Below are positions 7,720 to 15,378 of a DNA stretch of 64,000 bases, piece by piece. The notes beneath the pieces were generated by a model. The model saw only the letters and a list, made by a program, of their open reading frames with translations. It made no database searches and had not been told where the DNA came from. The DNA lies in NCBI RefSeq assembly GCF_026107515.2, contig NZ_JAPCHW010000009.1, forward strand, positions 62,001-126,000. The letters are read 5' to 3'. A program made the position numbers and the translations under genes. How positions within the stretch are numbered: the stretch's first letter is position 1; the number at the start of each line of letters is the position of its first letter. The stretch is from Glutamicibacter sp. MNS18 (lineage in GTDB: Bacteria; Actinomycetota; Actinomycetes; Actinomycetales; Micrococcaceae).

Positions 7720-9270
7720 CTAGATGGTCCGGCGCAACGGGACTTCCCTGATCAGCGCCACGCAAACCACGGCAACAGCGGCCACGATCGCCGAGACCAG
7801 GAACACGATCCCGGTCGCCTCCCCGTACGCGGCCTCAACAACCAACCGCACCGGGGCGGGCATCGCCGAGAGGTTCAGCGAATCCCCGGCGTCCACACCC
7901 ACCATGAATTCCGCACCCAGCTTGGATACTCCGGTATTCACCAGATCCGACACCCGGTTGGACAGCATCGCGCCGAGCACGGCCACCCCGGCCGAACCGC
8001 CCACCGAGCGGAAGAAAGCCACCGCGGAACTGGCCGATCCGATATCGGTGACCTTGACGGTATTCTGCACGGACAGGACCAGGTTCTGGAGCATGAAGCC
8101 CATGCCCAGGCCGTTGAGGAACATCCCCACCCCCAGGAGCCAGTACTCGGTGTCGTGCTGCATGAAACTGAGCAACAGCAATCCGGCCACGTTGAACAGC
8201 GACCCGAGCACCAGGTAGATCTTCCAGCGTCCAAACCGGGTAATCATCTGCCCGGAGAATACCGAACCGGCAAAGTTCCCGGCAATCAACGGCAGGGTCA
8301 TCAGGCCCGCCATGGTCGGTGAGGCTTCCCGGGCAATCTGGAAGTACTGGCCGATGAAGGCGCCGGTGCCGAACATGCCCACACCAATGGCGATGGAAGC
8401 GATGATGGCCAAGGACGTGGTGCGGGTCGCGATGATCCGCAAGGGAACGATCGGGTCGGGAACAATGCTTTCAACCCAGAGCAGGATCGCCGTCAGCAGC
8501 AGGGCCCCGCCGACCATGGAATAGGTCTGCCAGGAATGCCAGGCGAAGAACTCGGGCTTGCCCACATAGGACACCCAGATCAACAACAGGCTCACAGCGC
8601 TGGTAAGCAGAACGGCCCCGCCCCAGTCGATGTACACCGGTCGCTTGATATGCACGATATGCAGCGTCTTGTGGATCAGGACCATGGACAGCAGGCTGAT
8701 GGGAATCCCCAGGAAAAAGGTCCACCGCCAGCCCAGCGGGGAGTCGACGATCAGGCCACCGAGCAGCGGCCCGGCCGCTGTGGCCACGGCCATGACCGAA
8801 CCGAAATAGCCGGAATACTTGCCGCGCTCGCGCGGTGCGATGACCGTGCCGATGACCGCCATGCCCATGGCGGTCAGCCCACCCATGCCCACCCCCTGGA
8901 TGACCCGGGCCCCGAGCAGCATGGGGATCGAGGTGGAAAAGCCGGCCAACAGCGAACCGCCAACGAACACCAGGATCCCGGCTTGCAGCAGTTTCTTCTT
9001 GTCGAACAGATCCGCCATCTTGCCCCAGATCGGGGTGGTGGCCGCATTGGCCAGCAAGGCGGAAGTCAGCACCCAGTTGAAGTCCGTTTGCGAACCTCCC
9101 AGGGAATCCATCATGGTCGGCAGGGCAATCGAGACGATGGTGGCTGCCAACATGGCGGCGAAGAAGGAGGCCAGCACGCCGGCAATCGAGCGCAGGGTCT
9201 CGTGGTAACTCATCACCGGCAGGTCGCTTCGTAACTGCTGCGCCTCTGAGGCTTCCATTTCATCCTTCAT
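7720..9270 (-). CDS. DHA2-family (14-TMS) MFS drug exporter
   Basis: The protein is 516 residues long with about 14 hydrophobic segments. MFS DHA2 motifs are visible: motif A-like WGKMADLFDKKKLLQAG, motif C-like GPLLGGLIVDSPLGWRWTFFLGIP, and NWVLTSALLANAATTPIWG in the second helix. EmrB/QacA-type proteins export drugs or other amphipathic compounds using proton motive force. Its start codon overlaps the stop of the marR gene by one base (TGATG), so the exporter and its regulator form one translationally coupled operon. The natural substrate is unknown. Confidence 0.88.
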   Translation of the reverse strand: MKDEMEASEAQQLRSDLPVMSYHETLRSIAGVLASFFAAMLAATIVSIALPTMMDSLGGSQTDFNWVLTSALLANAATTPIWGKMADLFDKKKLLQAGILVFVGGSLLAGFSTSIPMLLGARVIQGVGMGGLTAMGMAVIGTVIAPRERGKYSGYFGSVMAVATAAGPLLGGLIVDSPLGWRWTFFLGIPISLLSMVLIHKTLHIVHIKRPVYIDWGGAVLLTSAVSLLLIWVSYVGKPEFFAWHSWQTYSMVGGALLLTAILLWVESIVPDPIVPLRIIATRTTSLAIIASIAIGVGMFGTGAFIGQYFQIAREASPTMAGLMTLPLIAGNFAGSVFSGQMITRFGRWKIYLVLGSLFNVAGLLLLSFMQHDTEYWLLGVGMFLNGLGMGFMLQNLVLSVQNTVKVTDIGSASSAVAFFRSVGGSAGVAVLGAMLSNRVSDLVNTGVSKLGAEFMVGVDAGDSLNLSAMPAPVRLVVEAAYGEATGIVFLVSAIVAAVAVVCVALIREVPLRRTI

Positions 9271-9755
9271 CAGCAGGCCCCGCCTTTGGCCGGCCCATTC
9301 GCGCTCCTGGTTTCCTCGACCCCGCGCGCCATGGCCTCATTCAGCTCACCCAGCGTCGCGATGGCATCGTCCAGGCGTTGCCCGGTCCAGCCGGGCAGCA
9401 GCCCGGCCAGGCGCTCACCGCGGACCCGGTCCCGTTCCCGCACCAGTTCCCGGCCTGATTCGGTGACCGTCAACAGCTGCCGTCTGGCATCCGACGCGCA
9501 GTTGACCCGGTCAAGCAGGTCCGCCGCTTCCAGCTCGGCCACATGGCGGCTCATGGCGCCGGGACCGATCCCCAGGTAGCAGGCCACTGCCGCGGCGTGG
9601 ATGGGCTGCTGACGCAGGACAACCTTCAACACATGATGCGAGGCATTGGATACCGGGAAGTCCTCGGACCCCAGCTGGGAGAAGATCCGCAGGGTACGTG
9701 ATCCGCGGGCCAGTTCGTCCAGCAAATCCTCAATCCGTGCCTTGTCCGCCGGCAT
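9270..9755 (-). CDS. MarR-family repressor of the exporter
   Basis: This 161-residue winged-helix protein has the MarR layout: a dimerisation helix, AAVACYLGIGPGAMSRHVAELEAADLLDR as helix-turn-helix, and the wing DARRQLLTVTESGREL. The arrangement marR-exporter with TGATG overlap indicates that it represses its own operon and is released by a transported compound. GGAG lies upstream of the ATG at 9755. Two copies of a GTTGCC-N3-GTCAAC element lie 33-75 bases upstream and are probably its binding sites. Confidence 0.88.
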   Translation of the reverse strand: MPADKARIEDLLDELARGSRTLRIFSQLGSEDFPVSNASHHVLKVVLRQQPIHAAAVACYLGIGPGAMSRHVAELEAADLLDRVNCASDARRQLLTVTESGRELVRERDRVRGERLAGLLPGWTGQRLDDAIATLGELNEAMARGVEETRSANGPAKGGAC

Positions 9756-9787
9756 TCAACCACTCCATAAAGTTGCATCATAAAACT

Positions 9788-9830
9788 GTTGCCTTGGTCA
9801 ACAATATTTTAATTCGTTGCCCTAGTCAAC
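9788..9830. promoter_or_regulatory. Two MarR-type operator repeats
   Basis: GTTGCCTTGGTCAAC (9788-9802) and GTTGCCCTAGTCAAC (9816-9830) are near-identical 15-base elements starting 28 bases apart. Each is an imperfect palindrome (GTTGCC / GTTGAC arms). They occupy the promoter region of the marR-exporter operon, as expected for MarR binding sites. Confidence 0.7.
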
Positions 9831-9872
9831 GGTATTCGAGGTGACGGGATCTCCAGCCGCTACGCTGGAACC

Positions 9873-10757
9873 GTGGAGAACCCTGCAGCTATTGAACATC
9901 TTGCCGAAAACCTGCGCCTCATCGCCCTGGAATCCGGGAGGCAGGCGGCACAGATCCTGCGCGAGAACTTCCGCACCGGCATACGTGCCGAGCACAAGAC
10001 CAATCCCCATGACCTGGTGACCGATGTGGACCGGCGCAGCCAGTTGCTGCTGACCGATCGGTTGATGTCCGGATACCCGGACTCCTGGGTACTCGGCGAG
10101 GAGCATCTCGACCTCCCCTCCGGGCCCCGGGCGGGGACGCAGGTCCAGTGGATCGTGGATCCGCTGGATGGAACCAGCAATTTTGTCCACGGGGTGGCGT
10201 TCTTCTGCGTTTCCATTGCCGCCGCCATCAACGACCGGCTCGTTGCCGCCGTGGTGATCGACCCGATCAGTGGGGATGAGTTCAGCGCCAATCTGGCCGC
10301 GGCGTACCTCAACGGCCGGGTACTCGAACCCGGCCCCCGCCCGGAGCAGGCCCGCGCCAACCTGATGACCGACTATCCCGCGGCCGAAGCCATTGCCACC
10401 GATGGCACCCTGGCCTTGGAGATCTTCGGCCAGTGGGTCCAGGATTTCGCGACGGTGCGGCGCAAGGTGTCCGCCGCCCTGGCCTTGGCACATGTGGCCG
10501 CGGGATGGTGCGATGCGACCATCGGTTTCGACACCAAACCCTGGGATGTGGCGGCCGGGGCCCATCTGGTCCGAATGAGCGGAGGTAGTTACCGGGGACT
10601 TCCGCTGGCACCCGCCCCGACGGCGGAACACCTCGCGCGTGGATTCAAGGCCACGGGACCAGCGGCACACTTCCCGTCACTTGATGCGGCCGCCGAACGT
10701 CTTGCGGCCCATCGGGCGGCTAAGCACCCGGAACCCTCCACCCGGCCCCAGCACTAG
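9873..10757 (+). CDS. Inositol monophosphatase-family phosphatase
   Basis: The 294-residue protein has the two signatures of the family. The first is the metal-binding IVDPLDGTSNFVHGV (about residues 92-106) with the upstream Glu in LGEEHLDL. The second is the C-terminal WDVAAGAHLVRMSGG. These Mg2+-dependent enzymes dephosphorylate inositol phosphate, histidinol phosphate, fructose bisphosphate or PAPS; the exact substrate is not deducible. The start is a GTG at 9873 with only a weak ribosome site. It diverges from the marR operon and is followed by a small membrane protein. Confidence 0.85.
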   Translation: MENPAAIEHLAENLRLIALESGRQAAQILRENFRTGIRAEHKTNPHDLVTDVDRRSQLLLTDRLMSGYPDSWVLGEEHLDLPSGPRAGTQVQWIVDPLDGTSNFVHGVAFFCVSIAAAINDRLVAAVVIDPISGDEFSANLAAAYLNGRVLEPGPRPEQARANLMTDYPAAEAIATDGTLALEIFGQWVQDFATVRRKVSAALALAHVAAGWCDATIGFDTKPWDVAAGAHLVRMSGGSYRGLPLAPAPTAEHLARGFKATGPAAHFPSLDAAAERLAAHRAAKHPEPSTRPQH

Positions 10758-10803
10758 GCATCGCCCCCTACAGTTTTCGGGTCTACAGTCGTACCCTGAA
10801 TAC

Positions 10804-11031
10804 ATGGCACCACTATTCCATCGAACTGCACACTCCGCCGTGCAGCACCACGGTGGCGGAGGAGTGATCCTCGGAGGCATCGGACTGGTTCTCCTGTTCG
10901 GAGCCTTCGCAGTGATGTTGGCAGCCATGTCCCTGGACTGGCAGCCACTGTTGATCGGCATCAGTTTTGGCGTATCAACGATTCTTTTCGGTACGGTGTA
11001 CCACTTCACCCACTACAAGGATTCCCGGTAG
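10804..11031 (+). CDS. Small two-helix membrane protein
   Basis: A 75-residue protein starts at ATG 10804 (MAPLFHRTAHSAVQHHGGGG). It has two hydrophobic stretches, GVILGGIGLVLLFGAFAVMLA and PLLIGISFGVSTILFGTVY, ending in a charged HYKDSR tail. It is hypothetical, with no catalytic motif. It is followed closely by a strong terminator palindrome at 11049. A longer upstream reading of the same frame overlaps the phosphatase gene and is unlikely. Confidence 0.6.
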   Translation: MAPLFHRTAHSAVQHHGGGGVILGGIGLVLLFGAFAVMLAAMSLDWQPLLIGISFGVSTILFGTVYHFTHYKDSR

Positions 11032-11048
11032 CCCGCAGGCCACCCGAA

Positions 11049-11090
11049 ACGGGGCCCGGGCGGTGGCATATGCCACCGCCCGGGCCCCGT
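11049..11090. terminator. 42-base perfect palindrome, bidirectional terminator
   Basis: Twenty-one bases are mirrored exactly about position 11069/11070 with the core GGTGGCATATGCCACC. It separates the small membrane protein gene from the converging TPP-enzyme gene. It has no T tract, as is common for actinobacterial terminators. Confidence 0.7.
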
Positions 11091-11115
11091 CAGCTGCACC
11101 GGAGATCCGGTACCG

Positions 11116-12786
11116 TCACTCCAGGTGGGTCGGTGCGAACATCTTCAGCAGCGTCTGCACGACAATCACGTTGGGTCCCTCGGAAGCGAAGGCCTCGGCC
11201 AAGGCCGGCCCCACCTCGGTGACATCCACCTGACGGGCGGGAACCCCGAAGGACTGCGCCAATGCCACGAAGTCCGGCCGGGCCAGTTCGGTAGCCGTCG
11301 CCTTGCCGAAAGCGCCTTCCATGTATTCGCGCAGGATCCCGTACCCGCCATCGTCGACGATGAGCCAGGTGACCGGCGCATTGTGCTGCTTGGCAGTGGC
11401 CAGTTCGGCGATCGAGTACATGGCCGAGCCATCCCCCGATACCGCCAGCACCCGCGCCCGGGCATGATCCCGCCCCTGGACCTCCAAGCCAATCGCACCA
11501 CCGATGGCCGAAGGGTACCCGTAGCCCAGGCCGCCGGCTCCCTGCGCCGAGTGGAACTGCCCGTCCTTCGAATCCCAGCAGCTCCAGCCCCAGTAGGCCG
11601 CAATGGTCATATCCCAGAAGGTCTGCATCGAGTCCGGTACCGCAGCGCGGATATCGGCCATGAACGTGCGTTCCTTGGCCAGGTCCTGGGCATCCAGCCG
11701 CGCCTGCACCTTGGCCAGGGTGCCGGCCACCACCTGTTGCGGGCTGCGTCCATGCCAGTCGGCCCGGGCCCGGTGCCCGCTGCGTTGGAGTTCTCCAACC
11801 AGCTGCTCCAGGGCCGCCTTCGCATCCGCGCGGAGTCCCAAGGCGGGGGTGTTCGATTCCAGCACCCGCGGCTCCGCGTCGATCTGGATCATCTTCCCGC
11901 GCGGTGCCAGGGAGAAGTAGTTGCTGCTGACCTCACCGAGGGACGAACCGACGACAATGAGCACATCGGCATCCTCCAGCACCTCGGTGACGTGGCGGTC
12001 TTCCACCCAGGATTGAAGTGAGAGCTCATCGTCCCAGGCGAAGGCGCCGTTGCCGCCCGGGGTGCACAACACCGGGGCCTGCAGTAGCCGGGCGACCTGT
12101 GCCAGGGCCTCTTCGGCCCCGGAACGCCGCACCCCGCCACCGGCCACGATCACCGGGCGGTCGGCCTGGCCCAGCCAACGCACGGATTCCTCGACCAGTT
12201 CCACCCGAGGGGGATGGTCGTAGGCTTCGGCGAGCGCGTCACGAACCGGTGGCACCATGACCGGGGCCAGCAGCACGTCCTGTGGTACCTCCACCCAGAC
12301 CGGCCCCATGGGAACGGTGATCGCCTCCGCCCAGGCGTCCTGGATGGCCGAGGGAATGGAGGAGGCGTGGTGCACGGTGCGCTGGAATTTGGTGACGTTG
12401 GCGGCCGAGGCTTTCTGGTCATCGAGCTGGTGCAGCATGCCCTTGCGTCGGGCGCCGAGTCCGTCCAGCGGGATCTGGCTGGCGACAACCACCATCGGCA
12501 CCCCGGTGGCGTAGGCTTCCTGCAGCCCGGCCAATGACGTCAAGGCGCCGGGACCGGTGGACAGGAACAGGACACCCACTTCCCCGGTGGCCCTGCTGTA
12601 GCCATCGGCCGCGAAGGCGGAGTTGTTCTCCACCCGGGAGGAAACGAACTGCAGCTCGGAGCGGGACAAGGCATCGAACAGTCCCAGGGCATGCTGTCCG
12701 GGGATTCCGAACACCGTCTTGGCACCGAGCGCACTCAGCGTCTCGATGACCAGGTCTCCCCCGTTTCGTTGCACGCTGTGCCCCAT
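11116..12786 (-). CDS. TPP-dependent decarboxylase, candidate 2-ketoarginine decarboxylase
   Basis: The 556-residue protein has the three-domain fold of the acetolactate synthase/decarboxylase family. The activating Glu lies in SSRVENNSAFAADGYSR, and the TPP-Mg site is GDGSAMYSIAELATAKQHN ending with VDDGGYG. It is not a classical acetolactate synthase: no small-subunit gene is nearby. Its start lies 2 bases after the stop of the ureohydrolase gene, indicating coupling. Next to a ureohydrolase and a GABA aminotransferase, the best fit is AruI-like decarboxylation of 2-ketoarginine to 4-guanidinobutyraldehyde in the arginine transaminase pathway. Other 2-oxoacids are possible. Substrate confidence is moderate. 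Confidence 0.72.
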   Translation of the reverse strand: MGHSVQRNGGDLVIETLSALGAKTVFGIPGQHALGLFDALSRSELQFVSSRVENNSAFAADGYSRATGEVGVLFLSTGPGALTSLAGLQEAYATGVPMVVVASQIPLDGLGARRKGMLHQLDDQKASAANVTKFQRTVHHASSIPSAIQDAWAEAITVPMGPVWVEVPQDVLLAPVMVPPVRDALAEAYDHPPRVELVEESVRWLGQADRPVIVAGGGVRRSGAEEALAQVARLLQAPVLCTPGGNGAFAWDDELSLQSWVEDRHVTEVLEDADVLIVVGSSLGEVSSNYFSLAPRGKMIQIDAEPRVLESNTPALGLRADAKAALEQLVGELQRSGHRARADWHGRSPQQVVAGTLAKVQARLDAQDLAKERTFMADIRAAVPDSMQTFWDMTIAAYWGWSCWDSKDGQFHSAQGAGGLGYGYPSAIGGAIGLEVQGRDHARARVLAVSGDGSAMYSIAELATAKQHNAPVTWLIVDDGGYGILREYMEGAFGKATATELARPDFVALAQSFGVPARQVDVTEVGPALAEAFASEGPNVIVVQTLLKMFAPTHLE

Positions 12787-12788
12787 TC

Positions 12789-13772
12789 TCAGTTCCTTCC
12801 GTTCCGGCTGCGCAGCTCGCTGATCAGGCTGATCAGGTCGTAGGTGACATGCGAGGCGGCCACCCCGGTGATTTCGGCATGGTCATAGGCCGGGGCGACC
12901 TCCACGATATCGGCTCCCACGATATCCAGGCCACGCAGCCCGCGCAGGATCTCGAGCAGTTCGCGGCTGGTGATGCCGCCGGCTTCGGGGGTCCCGGTTC
13001 CCGGTGCATGGGCGGGATCGAGCACGTCGATATCCACGGAAATGTACAAGGGGCGGCTGCCGATCCTGTCGCGCAACTTGTCCACGATCTCCCGCACGCC
13101 CTGGCAGTAGACATCGGAGCTGGTGACGATGCCGAAGCCGAAGCGCTTGTCGTCTTCCAGGTCCTTCTTGCCGTAGAGCGGACCGCGGGTTCCCACATGG
13201 CTGATCGCCTCGGTGTCCAGGATGCCTTCCTCCACGGCCCGGCGGAAGGGGGTTCCGTGGGTGTACTCGGCGCCGAAATAGGTGTCCCAGGTGTCCAGGT
13301 GGGCGTCGAAGTGCAGCAAGGCCACCGGGCCACCGGCACGCTTGGCCGCGGCACGCAACAACGGCAATGCAATGGTGTGGTCCCCGCCGATGGTGACCAG
13401 CGAGGCCCCGTCGGCGGTGAGCTCCAGCGCGTTGTGCTCGATGGTCTCGATGGCCTCGTTGATGTTGAAGGGGTTCACCGCCATGTCCCCGGCATCGGCA
13501 ACCTGGCTCAGCGCAAAGGGTGAAACGTCAACGGCCGGGTTATAGGGGCGGATCAGGCGAGAGGATTCACGCACGTGGGTGGAGCCGAAGCGGGCGCCCG
13601 GCCGGTAGGACACACCGCTGTCGAAGGGCACGCCGACGATCTTGATATCCGCCTTCTCGACCTGGTCCAGTCGCGGAAGTCGCGCGTAGGTCCCGAACCC
13701 GGCATAGCGCGGTGTCACCGCGGCGTTGATGGGTCCGAGCTTGCCATTTTCCTCGATACGAATTTCTTCCAC
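12789..13772 (-). CDS. Agmatinase/guanidinobutyrase-type ureohydrolase
   Basis: This 327-residue Mn2+ enzyme shows the ureohydrolase motifs [25 protein letters not shown] and [20 protein letters not shown], which supply the binuclear metal ligands. It releases urea from a guanidino compound. Agmatinase and 4-guanidinobutyrase cannot be told apart from motifs, but the neighbouring decarboxylase and GABA aminotransferase favour 4-guanidinobutyrate to GABA. The start is taken as GTG at 13772 because GAAGGGA lies 8 bases upstream. A longer reading to a GTG at 13817 has no ribosome site. A terminator and a motif shared with gabT lie upstream. Confidence 0.85.
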   Translation of the reverse strand: MEEIRIEENGKLGPINAAVTPRYAGFGTYARLPRLDQVEKADIKIVGVPFDSGVSYRPGARFGSTHVRESSRLIRPYNPAVDVSPFALSQVADAGDMAVNPFNINEAIETIEHNALELTADGASLVTIGGDHTIALPLLRAAAKRAGGPVALLHFDAHLDTWDTYFGAEYTHGTPFRRAVEEGILDTEAISHVGTRGPLYGKKDLEDDKRFGFGIVTSSDVYCQGVREIVDKLRDRIGSRPLYISVDIDVLDPAHAPGTGTPEAGGITSRELLEILRGLRGLDIVGADIVEVAPAYDHAEITGVAASHVTYDLISLISELRSRNGRN

Positions 13773-13844
13773 AACTGGTCCCTTCAGACGGTCAATGAGT
13801 TTTCTTATAGGAAACACTCGTTTTCCAATATGCTATTTATTCAT

Positions 13845-13857
13845 GTGACATACGTCA
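13845..13857. promoter_or_regulatory. Putative operator, GTGACATACGTCA
   Basis: GTGACATACGTCA lies about 73 bases upstream of the ureohydrolase start. The same GTGACA-N2-CGTCA pattern occurs upstream of the aminotransferase gene at 15319. The palindromic arms (TGAC/GTCA) suggest a regulator site, possibly for the adjacent PucR protein. Confidence 0.5.
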
Positions 13858-13870
13858 AGGGCCCGGGCAC

Positions 13871-13929
13871 AAAAAAGGGCTGCCACGGCGTGTCCCGCCC
13901 TTCCAGGCGAAACCCCACCATGGCAGCCC
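13871..13929 (-). terminator. Rho-independent terminator after the aminotransferase gene
   Basis: On the minus strand the sequence GGGCTGCCA ... TGGCAGCCC, with a 35-base loop, is followed by TTTTTT. It begins 19 bases after the stop codon of the aminotransferase gene and would make the decarboxylase-ureohydrolase pair a separate transcript. Confidence 0.65.
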
Positions 13930-13947
13930 CGGCGCCGGCAGATGGCA

Positions 13948-15297
13948 CTATGCCGCGGACGCAATGGCCCGGGACAGCACCTCCAGGCCATCGCGCAACA
14001 GGTCCTCACCGATGACCAATGGCGGCAACAGCCGGAGCACGTTCCCGTGCGTGCCACAGGTCAAGGTGATCACACCCTGGGAGTGGCAGTCCCGGGACAC
14101 CTTCGCGGCCAGATCCGGACGCGGCACCAGGGTGCCACGATCGGCGAACTCCACGGCGAGCATCGCACCCCGCCCGCGGACCTGGGCGACAATGGAGGTG
14201 GAATCCAGCAACGGTTCCAGCACCTCGCGCACCACCTGCTCGATACGGCGCGCATTGGCCAACAACACCCCGTCCTCCAGCTGCTCAAACACCGCCAGGG
14301 CGGCTTCACAGGCCAGGGGGTTGCCGGCATAGGTGCCACCCAGCCCTCCCGCATGCGGGGCATTGAGCAATTCCGCCCGTCCGGTGACCGCCGAAAGCGG
14401 TACGCCATTGGCCAACGCCTTGGCAGTGAGCACCAGGTCCCCGGCCACCTGTTCGTGTTCCGAGGCGAACAGGGTCCCCGTCCTTCCGATGCCGGCCTGG
14501 ATCTCATCCAGCACCAGAACGATGCCGTACTTGTCGGCCAGCTTGCGCAGCCCCGGAATGAATCCGGCCATTGGCACCACGAACCCACCTTCGCCCTGGA
14601 TGGGTTCGATCACCATGGCGGCGAAGCTGAAGGGATCGTGTTCGCGCAAGGTGGACTCCACCGATTCCAAAACCTGCTCGACACGCACCCCGGCATTGCG
14701 CAAAGGGTTGGCGGATGCGGCCCGCACGATGTGATCGGGCATCGGCCCGAAGTTCTTCTTGTAGGGGTTCACCTTGGCCGTCATGGCCATCGTCAGCAAC
14801 GAACGCCCATGGTAGGCCTCATCGAATACCAGGACGTTGGGCCGCCCGGTTGCCGCCCGGGAAATCTTCACCGCATTCTCCACCGCTTCGGCCCCGGTGG
14901 TGAACAGCGCGGTGCGCTTGGCGAAATCCCCCGGGGTGTTCCGGTTGAGCCAGGAACAGACCTTGGTGAAGGCCTCGTACTCGGTCACCATGAAACAGGT
15001 GTGGGTGAACTTCTCCAACTGGGCCGCCACTCGTTCGGCGACCCGCGAATTCGATGCACCCAATGAGGTGACCGCGATACCGGAAGCGAAGTCGATCAGC
15101 CGGTTCCCGTCAACGTCCCGGACGATCCCGCCCTCCGCACGTTCAACGAATACCGGCAGCGCGATGCCGAAGCCGCTGCTCACCTGCTCCGCGCGTTCGG
15201 CATGCAGCTCAAGCGAGCGCGGGCCGGGGATGTCGGTGAGCAGGTGGCGCGTCTGGAGCAGGCTGCGGTCCGTGGCATTAATCAGGGTTTCAGTCAT
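13948..15297 (-). CDS. gabT: Class III aminotransferase, 4-aminobutyrate type
   Basis: The 449-residue PLP enzyme shows class III motifs: TTGAEAVENAVKISRAATGR, AYHGRSLLTMAMT, the Asp of LVLDEIQAGIGRTG that contacts the pyridine nitrogen, and the Schiff-base Lys in TAKALANGVPLSAV. Overall it resembles bacterial GabT, converting GABA and 2-oxoglutarate into succinic semialdehyde and glutamate. A strong CTGGAGGC precedes the ATG. It diverges from the pucR gene and shares an upstream motif with the ureohydrolase gene. Putrescine or another omega-amine remains a possible substrate. No succinic semialdehyde dehydrogenase gene lies nearby. Confidence 0.85.
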   Translation of the reverse strand: MTETLINATDRSLLQTRHLLTDIPGPRSLELHAERAEQVSSGFGIALPVFVERAEGGIVRDVDGNRLIDFASGIAVTSLGASNSRVAERVAAQLEKFTHTCFMVTEYEAFTKVCSWLNRNTPGDFAKRTALFTTGAEAVENAVKISRAATGRPNVLVFDEAYHGRSLLTMAMTAKVNPYKKNFGPMPDHIVRAASANPLRNAGVRVEQVLESVESTLREHDPFSFAAMVIEPIQGEGGFVVPMAGFIPGLRKLADKYGIVLVLDEIQAGIGRTGTLFASEHEQVAGDLVLTAKALANGVPLSAVTGRAELLNAPHAGGLGGTYAGNPLACEAALAVFEQLEDGVLLANARRIEQVVREVLEPLLDSTSIVAQVRGRGAMLAVEFADRGTLVPRPDLAAKVSRDCHSQGVITLTCGTHGNVLRLLPPLVIGEDLLRDGLEVLSRAIASAA

Positions 15298-15318
15298 GCC
15301 TCCAGATTAGGTTCGCCG

Positions 15319-15332
15319 GTGACACGCGTCAC
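15319..15332. promoter_or_regulatory. Putative operator, GTGACACGCGTCAC
   Basis: GTGACACGCGTCAC is a near-perfect 14-base palindrome 22 bases before the gabT start and 47 bases before the divergent pucR start. It matches GTGACATACGTCA at 13845 in the frame GTGACA-N2-CGTCA. Confidence 0.55.
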
Positions 15333-15365
15333 TGGGCATTCCATCCTTTCGGCTCGCACATGCTG

Positions 15366-15371
15366 GATAAT
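15366..15371 (+). promoter_or_regulatory. -10 box of pucR (leaderless)
   Basis: GATAAT sits 7 bases before the GTG that begins the conserved PucR domain, so transcription would start at or next to the first codon. No good -35 hexamer is seen. Confidence 0.4.
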
Positions 15372-15378
15372 CTACCCA

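Noticed and set aside
11116-12786. TPP enzyme as biosynthetic acetolactate synthase
   Set aside because: No small regulatory subunit or ilvC gene adjoins it, and its neighbours are catabolic guanidino and GABA genes.
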